Shown: piece by piece, positions 16,139-25,950 of the stretch
Layout of the letters: every line of letters begins with the position of its first letter
Position numbering within the stretch: position 1 is the stretch's first letter
From: Streptomyces sp. NP-1717
GTDB lineage: Bacteria; Actinomycetota; Actinomycetes; Streptomycetales; Streptomycetaceae
NCBI RefSeq assembly: GCF_022695985.1
Contig: NZ_JAAPBF010000008.1
Span: 17,651 to 81,650, forward strand
Length of the DNA: 64,000 nt
Direction: 5' to 3'
Notes under the pieces: generated by a model
Database searches by the model: none
Seen by the model: only the letters and a program-made list of their open reading frames with translations
What the model was told of the DNA's origin: nothing
Program-made: the position numbers and the translations under genes

Positions 16139-19100
16139 ATGGCCCGCGAGAGCGTGTACTCGACGACAACCCTCGCCGCGGCGGCCTCCGGGGAGAGACT
16201 GCCTTCGCTCGCGGTCGCCCTCGCGTATGCGACCGCATGCGGCGCGAATCCTGCGGAGTGGGAGGAGCGGTGGCAGCACGCGGCCGCACTGGAACGGGCA
16301 CAGCCGTCCGCCGACCAGGACGCTGTGCCCCCTTACACCGGGCTGCGACGTTTCCAGCCCGAGGACCACGAAAGGTACTTCGGGCGGGATGAGCTTGTCG
16401 GGACCCTCACCACCCTGGTGGCCGGTCACCGGATCACGGCAGTGGTCGGCGCTTCCGGCAGCGGAAAGTCTTCGCTCCTGCGTGCCGGACTCATCCCTGC
16501 TCTTCGCACCGGCCCGCTGTCGGACCAGCGGCCGGCCGCGATCAGAGTCTTCACTCCCGGCAGGCGCCCGGCCACTGCTCACGGCCGGCTCCTCGAACCG
16601 GGCCGTACCGACGGCGAGGGCGACACCGTGGTCCTTGTCGACCAGTTCGAAGAGATTTTCACCCTCTGCCACGACACAGCCGAACGCGAACGATTCATCA
16701 GCCTGATGCTCACGGCCCGCGACCCCCGGCACCGTTTACGGGTCGTCATCGCCGTCCGGGCGGACTTCTTCGGCCACTGCGCTGACAACCGGGAACTCGC
16801 CGAAACGCTGCGGGAATCCACCCTGCTCGTCGGGCCCACGGACTCCGGCGAACTGCGCGAGGCCATCGTCAAACCCGCTGCCGCCGCGGGGCTGATCGTC
16901 GAACGCGGCTTGACGAAACGCCTCATCGAGGAAATCTCCGGGGAACCGGGCGGTCTGCCGCTGCTCTCCCACGTACTCCTGGAGACCTGGCGCCGCCGAC
17001 GCGGCCGATCCCTGACCATGGACGCCTACGAGGCGACCGGAGGTATCCACGGCGCCGTCGCCCAGACCGCCGAGGACATCTACTCCCAGCTGCCACCGGG
17101 TCAGGCAGAGGCCGCCCGCCGGATCCTGCTGCGTCTGATCTCACCCGGCGACGGCGTTCAGGACACCCGCCGCCCTGCGGGCCGCGACGAGCTGCGCGCG
17201 GACGAGCCCGGCGACGCTGCCGCCGTACTCGAGCAGTTGGCCCGTGCCCGGCTGATCACACTCGACGACTGCACGGTCAATCTCACCCACGAAGCTCTCA
17301 TCAGCGGCTGGCCGAGACTGCGCCGCTGGATTGACAACGACCGTGAACGCCTGCGTCTCCAGCGCCGGCTCACCGACGACGCCTGTCTGTGGGAGGAACT
17401 GGGCTATGACACGGGGGCGTTGTACCGCGGCACCAGACTGGCCGACGCCAGCGAGGCTTTCGCCTCCACCGGGGAGGAGACGGGTCTCACCCCGCTGGAA
17501 CAGTCCTTCCTCGACGCCAGCACAGCCGCTCGCCGGGCGGAACGGAGAGCGGACGCACGATCGGCCCGTCGGCTGCGGGCGTCCGCTGCCGCACTGTCCG
17601 TGCTGCTGGTCCTGGCCGTCATCGCCGCGGGCCTGGCTTTCGGCCAACGCCGGACGGCCCTCACCGCGCAGGACACGGCCCTCTCCCGCCAACTGGCCGC
17701 CCAATCGCTCAGACTGGCGGAGACGAACCCCGATCTCGCCTCGCTCCTGGCCGTCCAGGCATACCGGACCAGCCCCACCGCGGAAGCCCGCGCCAGTCTC
17801 TACTCGGCCGGAGCCAGTCCCCTGCGCCGTCGTCTGACCGAGAACGCCGCCCAGGTACTGTCGGTGGCCTTCAGCCCGGACGGCCGCACCGTCGCCATCG
17901 GCAGGCACGACGGCACCGTACGGCTGAGGGATGCGGCCACCGGCAGGACCCGAAGCGTGCTCAAAGGCGACTTCGGTCCCGTTTACTCGGTGGTCTTCAG
18001 CCCCGACGGCCGCACGATGGCAACGCTAAGCGAGGGCAGTGTGCGCTTACGCGATACCCGCACTGGCCGACCGCGGACCCCTCTCGCCTCCCTTCCGGAC
18101 TGGGCCGCCGCCGTGACGTTCACCCCCGAGGGCCGGGTGCTCGCAGTAGGCAGTGACGGAAGCGTATGGGACGTAACCACCGGCCGGACGAAGGTGGTTC
18201 GCGCGAATACTTCGACCGAACCCGCGTCATCTGCTGTGGCCGTCAGCCTCGACAGCCGCACCCTCGCTATCAGCGACAGAGATCGGACCGTACGCATCCG
18301 GGACCTGGCCACCGGCCGTACCCGCCACACCCTCACCCACGCATCCGGCGACTCGGTCCGGCGGATGGCCTTCAGTCCGGACGGGAAGACTCTGGCCACC
18401 GGAACCTCGGGCGGAAACATACGGTTGTGGGACATGTCCACCGGCCGCGTCAGGGAAGACGCTCCCCGGGGACCAATCACGGGTCACAGCTCGGACGTGA
18501 CCTCGCTGGCCTTCAGCCCCGACGGAAAGCACCTCTCCACAGCGGCGGCCGATTCAGCGGTGCACCTGTGGGATCTGACGGACAGCAGCAACGACACCGC
18601 CCTCACCGGCCACACCGGGTCCGTAGGCTCGTTGGCTTTCAGCCCGAACAGCCGCACGCTCGCCACCAGCAGCCGCATGGTCAACGACGCGGTGCGACTG
18701 TGGAACGTCGCGCCGGACGCCCGAAAGACCCTCACGCGCTCCGAAACCAGCCAGATCAGAGCACTCGCGTTCCGTCCTGATGGGCAAACCCTGATCGCGA
18801 GCAGCGAGGACCGGGAAATGAGCCGGCACACCAACACTGCGAGGCTCTGGCACCTCCCGACCGGGCGGACTTGGGCCTTCCCTACCAGCCACACCGGAAT
18901 GCTTGAGTCGTTGGCTGTCAGTCCGGACGGGCGCGCCATAGCCGCCGTCAGAGCGGACGAGTTCTCGGATGACTCGGTGCATCTGTGGGACGTGGAGGCC
19001 ACACGCATCAAAGCCGCCCCCCTCCCCTCGGACGAGTTGGGCTCTGGGTCAGTGGTGTTCAGCCCTGACGGGAACACCGTGGCCTTTGCCATGACCCAAG

Positions 19101-19786
19101 GCGCTGTCGGCCTGTGGAATGTCACCACGGGACGGCTGAAGCGCATCATCACCGGTCACACCATGCTGACCAGATTTGTGGGCTCGCTCGCCTTCAGTCC
19201 GGACGGGCGCACCCTCGCCGTAGGCAAATACCCTTCCACGATTCAGCTGTGGAACACGCGCACAGGCCGTCTCGCCACCACTCTGAACACGGGACCCCGG
19301 ATTTCGGAGCGGCCAGTCCGCTGGGAGCAGACGCTCGCCTTCAGTCCGGACGGAGAGACCCTGGCAAGCGCGGATTTCAGCGAAGGTGACGGTGCGACGC
19401 GCCTCTGGGACGTGACCACCGGTCGTAGCACAGTCACCTTCGCCAGCACCCTGGTGACATCCCTTGCCTTCAGTCCCGACGGCCGCACCCTCGCCACCGC
19501 CAGCGACAACAGCAGCGCGGTACGGCTGTGGGACGCGGCCACCGGCTTCCCACAAGCCAGATTCAGCGGCTACGCCGGAGGCGTGGCCTCTCTCGCCTTC
19601 AGCCCGAACGGCCGCACTCTCGCCACCGGCGGCAACGACGGGAAGATTCGGCTGTGGGACTCCGGACAGGACCGTCCCGCCGAGACGATCAAGAAAGTCT
19701 GCCGGTCGGTCGGCCGTGAACTCACACCCCAGGAACGAAAAGCACACCTGCCGGACCAGCCGTCTCATCCCGTCTGTCCAACCTGA
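16139..19786 (+). CDS. nSTAND1 NTPase-WD40 repeat protein with (frameshifted) N-terminal HTH
   Basis: 1,215 aa from the ATG at 16139. Residues 65-400 form the novel STAND NTPase 1 domain (TGLRRFQPEDHERYFGRD, Walker A GASGSGKSS at 104-112, Walker B VVLVDQFEEI near 164-173). A single transmembrane segment lies at about 481-501. From about 570 to 1190 there are 14 WD40 blades (LAFSPDGRTLATG...RLWD), enough for two seven-blade propellers. The family's usual N-terminal helix-turn-helix (QQFAFELRSLRNTAGGITYRA) is encoded before 16139 in the same frame but has no start codon; an ATG at 16032 is one frame off, so a one-base loss near 16040 is likely. TTA codons at 16736 and 18047 imply bldA dependence in Streptomyces. 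Signal sensing is inferred; ligand unknown. Confidence 0.85.
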   Translation: MARESVYSTTTLAAAASGERLPSLAVALAYATACGANPAEWEERWQHAAALERAQPSADQDAVPPYTGLRRFQPEDHERYFGRDELVGTLTTLVAGHRITAVVGASGSGKSSLLRAGLIPALRTGPLSDQRPAAIRVFTPGRRPATAHGRLLEPGRTDGEGDTVVLVDQFEEIFTLCHDTAERERFISLMLTARDPRHRLRVVIAVRADFFGHCADNRELAETLRESTLLVGPTDSGELREAIVKPAAAAGLIVERGLTKRLIEEISGEPGGLPLLSHVLLETWRRRRGRSLTMDAYEATGGIHGAVAQTAEDIYSQLPPGQAEAARRILLRLISPGDGVQDTRRPAGRDELRADEPGDAAAVLEQLARARLITLDDCTVNLTHEALISGWPRLRRWIDNDRERLRLQRRLTDDACLWEELGYDTGALYRGTRLADASEAFASTGEETGLTPLEQSFLDASTAARRAERRADARSARRLRASAAALSVLLVLAVIAAGLAFGQRRTALTAQDTALSRQLAAQSLRLAETNPDLASLLAVQAYRTSPTAEARASLYSAGASPLRRRLTENAAQVLSVAFSPDGRTVAIGRHDGTVRLRDAATGRTRSVLKGDFGPVYSVVFSPDGRTMATLSEGSVRLRDTRTGRPRTPLASLPDWAAAVTFTPEGRVLAVGSDGSVWDVTTGRTKVVRANTSTEPASSAVAVSLDSRTLAISDRDRTVRIRDLATGRTRHTLTHASGDSVRRMAFSPDGKTLATGTSGGNIRLWDMSTGRVREDAPRGPITGHSSDVTSLAFSPDGKHLSTAAADSAVHLWDLTDSSNDTALTGHTGSVGSLAFSPNSRTLATSSRMVNDAVRLWNVAPDARKTLTRSETSQIRALAFRPDGQTLIASSEDREMSRHTNTARLWHLPTGRTWAFPTSHTGMLESLAVSPDGRAIAAVRADEFSDDSVHLWDVEATRIKAAPLPSDELGSGSVVFSPDGNTVAFAMTQGAVGLWNVTTGRLKRIITGHTMLTRFVGSLAFSPDGRTLAVGKYPSTIQLWNTRTGRLATTLNTGPRISERPVRWEQTLAFSPDGETLASADFSEGDGATRLWDVTTGRSTVTFASTLVTSLAFSPDGRTLATASDNSSAVRLWDAATGFPQARFSGYAGGVASLAFSPNGRTLATGGNDGKIRLWDSGQDRPAETIKKVCRSVGRELTPQERKAHLPDQPSHPVCPT

Positions 19787-20182
19787 AGCAGATCCTCATC
19801 GGGGTCGTCGTCAGGTCTCCACGTGCCACGTGGCGATGAACACCCACCTGAATACGCACGCGACCAGCACGACGACTCTGCACGCTGTGCGGCGCGATGG
19901 CGGGTTCGATCCCCGGCTTGCCCCCGCGCCAGTCCACCACCGTGTAGCCCCGAGCCGACGGCCTGGCGACCAGGAACGGCCCGCATCAACCAATCGGTCG
20001 CGCAAACGCCCGCCCCTCGGGGCGGCGTTCGGCGTGGTCCGGTTACGCGGCGGGTTCGTACTCCACCATCTGCTGTCCGCAGCCTGCAGCGATGTCGCGC
20101 AGAGCCCGAGCGATCCATGCGTGACCTAATGCGCGATTCAATGAGCGATTGGACGACGGTGGCCTATTTGGAGGTGACTTCT
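19787..20182. other. Intergenic stretch between STAND/WD40 and tap remnant
   Basis: No gene is supported. A GCGGGTTCGATCCCCGG string near 19896 looks like a tRNA T-arm but no cloverleaf surrounds it. The ribosome site of the tap remnant (GGAGG, 20170-20174) closes the interval. Confidence 0.5.
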
Positions 20183-21262
20183 GTGTCCACTGATGAACAA
20201 CAGCTGTTCAGCGCGGTCGACGCGCTGCTGGAGCAAGTCGCGCAGGACGATCTGCCACCCCCTGATGAACGAAAGAGGCTGCGCGAGGCGGCCGGGCTGA
20301 GCCAGGGCCAGATCGCGACGGCGTTGTCAGCGCGCCGGGAGGCGGTGGGGAACTGGGAGACCGGGCGGACCGATCCGCGGCCGCCGGAGCGCGCCGCCTA
20401 CGCCCGGCTCCTCGAGGGCCTCGCCGCCCGGTTCCCCGCCCCGGACACCGAAGCAGCCGGCCCGACCGAAGTACCGGCAGTCTCCGAAGCGTTCACCGGC
20501 CCGACAGGCTCGACGGTGCAGGCGCCTGCGCCGGAACCGGTACGGACACCTGCCGCGACCGCGTCGGCGCCGGTACGTCCGGCGGCGAGCAGCGCCCCGA
20601 TGTCGTCTTCGCGGCGTCCGGGTGCGAAGAAAGCGGCGAAGACGACCGTGGCCGCCGGCCCGGCTGTGGTCGACCCGCGGTTTGAGAATGGGCCGCTCGC
20701 GGTCGTCGACGTCGATCAGGACGGGGTGGTGTCGGCGTACTGCGTCGGCGGCCTGGTCCTGGATGTCCCCGCCAAGTCGATCCCGGCGCTGGTGGAGTGG
20801 ACGTTGAAGGAGGCGCGGCTCGGGCAGGCGCGGCTGCACCGCAACGGCCGCGACGCCGACCCGATCCTGGTGCTGACCCGGCCCGCGCTGGAGCGCTACG
20901 GCCTGCCCGTCGCGTTGTCGGAGGAGGAGCGGCGTGCCCGTCGTCTCCCGGCCGGGCGCACAAGGTTCTGGGGCAGTTGGAGCGTGCCGAATGGCGGCTC
21001 ACTCAGCGGGGGTTCGGGCCGTGGGCGCGGATCTTCCGTCCGGCCGAAGGGGCGAAGCGCAACTGCGTGCAGTTGTGCGTCCCGGCCTGGAACGCGCTGG
21101 ATGTCCGCGAGTGGGACGACAAGGACCACCCGGTGCTGCCGACGATGGGTGCGGCGGATCTGGCGCGGTTCCTGGTACGTACGCGTCGCGGGTGATGACG
21201 CCGCGCGGCACGACGGCCGTCACGGGCCTGGAGTTGATGACGGCGCTGCACCCGCCGCGCGT
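20183..21262 (+). pseudogene. tap: Telomere-associated protein Tap, frameshifted and truncated
   Basis: A GTG at 20183 with GGAGG 8 nt upstream opens a protein that reads like Streptomyces Tap: residues 25-80 are an XRE-type helix-turn-helix (KRLREAAGLSQGQIATAL, AVGNWETGRTDPRPPE), then a spacer, then GPLAVVDVDQDGVVSAYCVGGLVLDVPAKS. The frame shifts near 20940 (continuing as LGQLERAEWRLTQRGFGPWARI) and again near 21175 (continuing as YASRVMTPRGTTAVTGLELM), and the homology stops about 21260; normal Tap is roughly 700 aa or more. In Streptomyces Tap recruits the terminal protein Tpg to telomeres; no tpg follows here. A remnant of a linear-replicon end module. Confidence 0.75.
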
Positions 21263-21510
21263 CCGGCGGTGCGAGCGCCGGCTCCGCCCGCAGCCGCCTG
21301 CCTGTCGGTCTCCAGTGCCGTCGTCTTCGTCCAGCTCCGGCGCGTCCGGGTCGCGCAGCGGGCGCAGGGCGCAGGTTGCCTCCACCACCTCGATGTGGAG
21401 CGACGACCTATGGGTCGTGGATGAGGGATAAGGGTCGTCAACTCGTCATGCTGGTCACGGCCGCCCTTGGCCAGGGTGTCCGTACCCGGGCAGTTGGCCG
21501 ACCGGCTCTC

Positions 21511-22356
21511 TCACGGGTCGCGCCGTTGTGCGCTGGTGACGGCGAGCACGGCTGCGGTGAGCGCCCACACCGCGTAGACGGTCCAGGCTCCGCCGGTCGT
21601 CCATGGGAAGTCGGTCTGGCGGGGGCCGACCTCCACGAGCCGCAACCACGCCTGATAGAGCGTTGCGTGCCCGGCTACCGCCGACCAGTGGCGGCCCTCG
21701 GTGAAGACGATGGGCAGCACCAGGATGACCGCCACCGCGGCGATCATGGTGGCCGTGGTGCGCCTGATGACGGCGCCGATGGCCATGCCGACGACCGCGC
21801 ACACGGGCGCAAGGAGGGCGGATGCCACTACGACACGCAGGGCGCCCGGGTAGCTGATCGATATGCCTGCGTCCCGGACGTCGAGGATCGCCTGCGTCAG
21901 GCCGAACGAGGCCCCCGCGACGATCGAGCCGACGACGGTGGCGACCGCAGCGACGACCACTGTTTTGGCGGCCATCACCGAACGACGGTCCGGAACGGCC
22001 GCGAACGTCGTACGAATGCTGCCTGTGCTGTACTCGCCGATGATCGCGAGGGCGCCGATGGCACCGAGGGCGAGCATCATGACCATGGCGGAGTTCGCCG
22101 TGAACGCCTCCTGCAGCGGAATACCCGCTCGGACGTACCCGGCCCGGTTTGCCGCGCTCCGCTCCGGCCAGTAGTTGTAGGTGTCGAAGGCGGTCCCCGC
22201 GTTGAACGCGATGACGGCCAGGGCGGTGGCCCCGTACGCGATCCAGGTCGAGCGCAGCGACCGAAGCTTGATCCACTCGGCGGCCACCAGGTCGTGGAAG
22301 CGGGCACGGGGTTCGTCGGCGCCAAGTCCGCCAACGGGAGCGTACGTCGTGGTCAC
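21511..22356 (-). CDS. ABC transporter permease (ABC-2 type)
   Basis: 281 aa from a GTG at 22356, with AGGAGA before it and its first codon overlapping the ATPase stop by 4 nt. The N-terminal DLVAAEWIKLRSLRSTWIA motif and about six hydrophobic segments (for example MVMMLALGAIGALAIIGEY, VVVAAVATVVGSIVAGA, MIAAVAVILVLPIVF) mark an ABC-2/CcmB-like permease of the kind that exports antibiotics or peptides. Works with the ATPase encoded just upstream. Substrate cannot be read from sequence. Confidence 0.85.
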   Translation of the reverse strand: MTTTYAPVGGLGADEPRARFHDLVAAEWIKLRSLRSTWIAYGATALAVIAFNAGTAFDTYNYWPERSAANRAGYVRAGIPLQEAFTANSAMVMMLALGAIGALAIIGEYSTGSIRTTFAAVPDRRSVMAAKTVVVAAVATVVGSIVAGASFGLTQAILDVRDAGISISYPGALRVVVASALLAPVCAVVGMAIGAVIRRTTATMIAAVAVILVLPIVFTEGRHWSAVAGHATLYQAWLRLVEVGPRQTDFPWTTGGAWTVYAVWALTAAVLAVTSAQRRDP

Positions 22357-23261
22357 TGGGGGTCTCCTGCGAGGTATTGCACGCTGTCGGCGGTGAGCTC
22401 CATGAACGCCTCTTCCAATGAGGCGGACCGGGTGCTGAGGTGATGCAGCGGAATACGGCGCTCCATGGCAATCTCACCGATCCGGACCGCGGTCGCACCA
22501 GTCACAGCAAGCAGGTCGCCCGCCGTGTCCACGGCCGCGCCGTCGGCCGTCAGCACATCTCTCAGGACGGCAGCGGCGGGTGTACCCACCATGACGCTCT
22601 GCCCACTGCCGCGAGCGGAGAACTCCGTGAGGCTCTCGGCCGCGATCAGCTCACCGCGGCCGATGACGATCAGCTCGTCGGCGCTGTGTTCCATCTCGGA
22701 CATGAGATGGCTGGAGACAAACACCGTGCGACCCTCGGCAGCCAGACGCCTGAACAGGTCACGCACCCACCTCACGCCTTCAGGGTCAAGGCCGTTGAGC
22801 GGCTCGTCAAAGAGCAGTACCGGTGGGTCACCGAGCAGGGTGGAAGCGATGCCGAGCCGCTGCTTCATGCCGAGCGAGAATCCGCCGATGCGGCGCCGGG
22901 CGACCTCGGCGAGGCCGACCTCCCGCAACACCTCCTCCACCCGACGCTGCGGGATGCGGTTACTGCGGGCCAGGGCGGACAGCTGCGCCACCGCGCTGCG
23001 CCCGCCGTGCACATCGTGCGCGTCGAGAAGGGAGCCGACATGACGCAGGCCGCGGGGCCGGTCGCGGAAAGGGCGGCCGTCGACGGTGACGGTGCCGCTG
23101 GTGGGCTCGTGGAGTCCGAGGATCATCCGCAGCGTGGTGCTCTTGCCGGCGCCGTTCGGACCGAGAAACCCGGTCACCTGGCCGGGCCGCACAGTGAAGG
23201 TCAGATCTTTGACGGCCGTCGTGCCGCCGTATCGCTTCGTGAGCTCGTTGACTTCGATCAC
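22353..23261 (-). CDS. ABC transporter ATP-binding protein
   Basis: About 302 aa. Walker A GPNGAGKST, signature SLGMKQRLG, Walker B VLLFDEPLNGLDPEG and the switch SSHLMSEMEHSAD are all intact. The C-terminal 80 residues are the extension typical of DrrA/NatA-type exporters. The GTG at 23261 gives the usual start (VIEVNELTKRYGG); a TTG at 23315 would add 18 residues and neither has a good ribosome site. Coupled by a 4-nt overlap to the permease gene. Divergent from a two-component system, which probably controls it, as in bacitracin- or antibiotic-responsive exporters. Confidence 0.88.
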   Translation of the reverse strand: MIEVNELTKRYGGTTAVKDLTFTVRPGQVTGFLGPNGAGKSTTLRMILGLHEPTSGTVTVDGRPFRDRPRGLRHVGSLLDAHDVHGGRSAVAQLSALARSNRIPQRRVEEVLREVGLAEVARRRIGGFSLGMKQRLGIASTLLGDPPVLLFDEPLNGLDPEGVRWVRDLFRRLAAEGRTVFVSSHLMSEMEHSADELIVIGRGELIAAESLTEFSARGSGQSVMVGTPAAAVLRDVLTADGAAVDTAGDLLAVTGATAVRIGEIAMERRIPLHHLSTRSASLEEAFMELTADSVQYLAGDPQ

Positions 23262-23394
23262 GGGAACAACGGTGCCGGTGGGCAACCCCGCCCGTAATCG
23301 GACCACCGATGACAATCAGAGGACACGAGCGTCAACCCCGTTTGTACAGCCACGGTCGGATGTGCCGTCAGATGCAGGTGCCTACGATCAATGC

Positions 23395-24642
23395 ATGTCC
23401 GCCTCACCGCCGCTGCCGCTGCTCAAACGCATACCGCCGGGCATATGGACCGCACTGGCGTGGTACGCGGCAGCAGTCGAACCCATCGTCGAGTACGTAG
23501 TGATGCCGCAAGCGCCGACGTACTCGCTCAACTACCCCCAGGACGGGCTCGACTCGCTCGGAGCCCAGGCGCTGCTCGTTGTCGCCTTCGTGCTGATCCT
23601 GGCCGGCAGCGCGGTGCTGCGCCGCAGGACCTCCGCGGCGTACGGCCTGGTGATCGTCGGTACGGTCATCTCGACGGTGGCCTGGCGGCAGGATGAAATT
23701 CCGCCCACGCAGTTCCTGGCCGTGGATATCGCCCTCTGCTACCTCGCAGCCACCCGGCCTCGGCGGAGCTCGCTCACCGCGGCCGCCGCAGCGCTCGGCA
23801 CACTCGCCGGCTACCTCGTCCTGCGGTTGATCACGGGCGACGATTCCAGCATCGCCCAGGAGCCGCTGGTTGCCCTGACCGTGGTCATCGCCTGGCTCAT
23901 CGGTAATTCGTCCCATCAGGCCCGTGCTCACACCGCAGAGTTGCACGCCCAGGCCGCCGCCGAGGCCGTCACCGCCGAACGGCTGCGCATCGCCCGCGAG
24001 ATGCACGACACCGTCGCCCACAGCATCGGCATCATCGCCTTGCAGGCCGGCGCCGCGGCCCGGGTCATCGAAACCCAGCCAGCCAAAGCCCGCGAGGCGA
24101 TGCTCACCGTGGAGATGGCCGGCCGCGAGACACTGTCCGGGCTGCGAAGGATGCTCGGCGCGCTGCGCCAGGCCGACCACGATGAGAAACGCCACGGCCG
24201 CGCGCACGCGCTGGCGCCCCTGCGGCAGGCCGCCGGCCTGGCGAACGTGGAACAGCTCGCCGCTACGACCACGGCCGCCGGAGTCCGCGTGGAGGTGCGG
24301 TGGCGGGGCAGGCGCCGCCCTCTGCCAGCCGACATCGACCTCGCGGCGTTCCGGATCGTCCAGGAGTCGGTGACCAACGCCGTACGGCACTCGGGTGCCG
24401 ATTCCTGCCAGGTGCGCCTCGACTACCGCGCGGACGAACTCGCCGTCGAGGTATCGGACCGGGGGAAAGGCGGCGGCACCAACACGGACACCGGATACGG
24501 CCTGATCGGCATGCGCGAGCGGGCCACCCTGCTGCACGGCGATTTCACGGCCGGACCCCGTCCCGGGGGCGGCTTCCTGGTAGCGGCCATACTCCCGGTA
24601 CCGGCAGGGACCGAGGCAGAAGCGAAGGCGGGAGCCAGATGA
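23395..24642 (+). CDS. Sensor histidine kinase (HisKA_3/NarL type)
   Basis: 415 aa from the ATG at 23395. The first 180 residues hold four or five hydrophobic segments (ALLVVAFVLILAGSAVL, YGLVIVGTVISTVAW, LVALTVVIAWLIG). The dimerisation domain carries the phospho-acceptor His204 in REMHDTVAHSIGIIALQAGA, and the ATPase domain has the N-box FRIVQESVTNAVRHS and GYGLIGMRERA. It autophosphorylates and passes the phosphate to the LuxR-type regulator, whose gene overlaps its stop by 4 nt. The divergent ABC exporter is the likely target. Stimulus unknown. Confidence 0.9.
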   Translation: MSASPPLPLLKRIPPGIWTALAWYAAAVEPIVEYVVMPQAPTYSLNYPQDGLDSLGAQALLVVAFVLILAGSAVLRRRTSAAYGLVIVGTVISTVAWRQDEIPPTQFLAVDIALCYLAATRPRRSSLTAAAAALGTLAGYLVLRLITGDDSSIAQEPLVALTVVIAWLIGNSSHQARAHTAELHAQAAAEAVTAERLRIAREMHDTVAHSIGIIALQAGAAARVIETQPAKAREAMLTVEMAGRETLSGLRRMLGALRQADHDEKRHGRAHALAPLRQAAGLANVEQLAATTTAAGVRVEVRWRGRRRPLPADIDLAAFRIVQESVTNAVRHSGADSCQVRLDYRADELAVEVSDRGKGGGTNTDTGYGLIGMRERATLLHGDFTAGPRPGGGFLVAAILPVPAGTEAEAKAGAR

Positions 24643-25298
24643 CCATCCGTGTCGTGCTCACCGACGACCAGCCCCTGGTCCGGGCCGCCCTGCAGATGGT
24701 CATCACCGACACCGCGGACATCGAGGTGGTGGGCGAGGCAGAAGACGGCGCGCAAGCGGTACGGCTGACGGAAGAACTCGCCCCCGACGTCGTCGTGATG
24801 GACCTCCGGATGCCCGGCATGGACGGCATCGAGGCCACCCGGCTGATCACGACGGGCGCCGGTTCCACACGCGTCGTCGTCCTCACGACCTTCGACGACG
24901 ACGACTACGTCTACGGGGCGCTGCATGCCGGCGCGTCCGGATTCCTCGTCAAGGACATGGCCCTGGACGACATCCTCGCCGCGATCCGGATCGTTGCCGC
25001 CGGGGACGCTCTGATCGCACCAGCCGTTACACGCCGGCTGATCAAAGAGTTCACCACCCGACCCGCAGCGTCACCGCCGCGGCGGTCGGAGCTCGACGGC
25101 ATCACCGCCCGGGAACGCGAGGTGCTGACCCTCGTCGGCAGAGGTCTTTCCAATACGGAAATCGCAGGCGAGCTCTCCATCAGCATCGCCACAGCCAAGA
25201 CCTACCTGACCCGCCTACTCGCCAAGCTCAATGCCCGCGACCGGGTGCAGCTAGTGATCCTGGCCTATGAGGCGGGCCTGGTGGCAACATCCCAGTGA
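24639..25298 (+). CDS. Response regulator, NarL/LuxR family
   Basis: 219 aa. The receiver domain (1-120) has the acidic pair D9/D10, phospho-acceptor D55 (VVVMDLRMPGMDG) and the conserved lysine in LVKDMALDD. The C-terminal LuxR helix-turn-helix spans about 152-210 (ITAREREVLTLVGRGLSNTEIAGELSISIATAKTYL). Starts inside the kinase stop (ATGA overlap), so the pair is co-translated. A DNA-binding partner of the kinase, probably acting on the 130-bp divergent promoter region and the ABC genes. Confidence 0.92.
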   Translation: MTIRVVLTDDQPLVRAALQMVITDTADIEVVGEAEDGAQAVRLTEELAPDVVVMDLRMPGMDGIEATRLITTGAGSTRVVVLTTFDDDDYVYGALHAGASGFLVKDMALDDILAAIRIVAAGDALIAPAVTRRLIKEFTTRPAASPPRRSELDGITAREREVLTLVGRGLSNTEIAGELSISIATAKTYLTRLLAKLNARDRVQLVILAYEAGLVATSQ

Positions 25299-25373
25299 GT
25301 GGACGGACTCCCCGCCCGGCGAGCACCGACGGACGGTGCGATCCACGCGAGTCCGGTCCAACCCCGCCTGCCG

Positions 25374-25640
25374 TCAGTGCACAGGTTGATCAAGGTTCTG
25401 GCTCACCGCCGGCTGCCACCGGGGGCCAGAAGGCCTGGTCAGCTCAGCGGCCGCCGGCGAGGGCTTGAAGTAACGGCGGAGGTTCTCCGGCTTCCTGTGA
25501 CGCGACTTGGCCATCCGCATAAACAGTCACGCACCTTGCTCGCCGAGGTACGTGAGAGCAGAGTGCCGGTACTCGTGAAGGTCCCAACCGCTGCCCGTCC
25601 ACGAACTGGGGTGTGCCCATCCAGTAGCGCGCGGACGTCC
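25374..25640 (-). pseudogene. Site-specific integrase C-terminal remnant with internal stop
   Basis: Read on the minus strand, residues [19 protein letters not shown] carry the recombinase HxxR box, then a TGA stop (25527-25529), then in the same frame [22 protein letters not shown], with the second His and the tyrosine nucleophile. The upstream two thirds of the protein are missing. This is a different integrase subtype from the remnant at 13.7 kb. Confidence 0.7.
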
Positions 25641-25666
25641 TGAGCAGCTTCTCCTGGAAGGAGAGG

Positions 25667-25924
25667 GTGGAAGGCGGCAAGCTGCTGGCCCGGCTGGAGC
25701 AACCCCGGCGGTACGCAGGCGACATCGACATGAAGATGCTCCAGGCCGCACTCGGGCCCCTGGAACGCAGCCGTGGGCTGTTTGCCGCAGATATCGTGTC
25801 GTACGACAGCGTCAGAGCCCTGAGCACCGCGTACGAGGACATGCTGGCTCTGCTGCTGAACTCCCTGCAGCGATCAAACCTCCAGCTGCCGCACAAACTC
25901 GGCTACGCCTTCAGCAGACCCTGA
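25667..25924 (+). CDS. Unrecognised 85-aa ORF, possible gene fragment
   Basis: The frame is open further upstream ([23 protein letters not shown] in parts) and ends [17 protein letters not shown]. Composition and predicted helices ([37 protein letters not shown]) look protein-like and codon use is GC3-rich. It is probably the 3' end of a larger gene cut by the integrase remnant on its left. I do not recognise the family. Confidence 0.35.
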   Translation: MEGGKLLARLEQPRRYAGDIDMKMLQAALGPLERSRGLFAADIVSYDSVRALSTAYEDMLALLLNSLQRSNLQLPHKLGYAFSRP

Positions 25925-25950
25925 TCCGCATTTGCGGTCGACCTCCTCCT

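Noticed and set aside
19893..19915. tRNA-like T-arm GGCGGGTTCGATCCCCGG
   Set aside because: No acceptor stem, D-arm or anticodon arm can be fitted around it.
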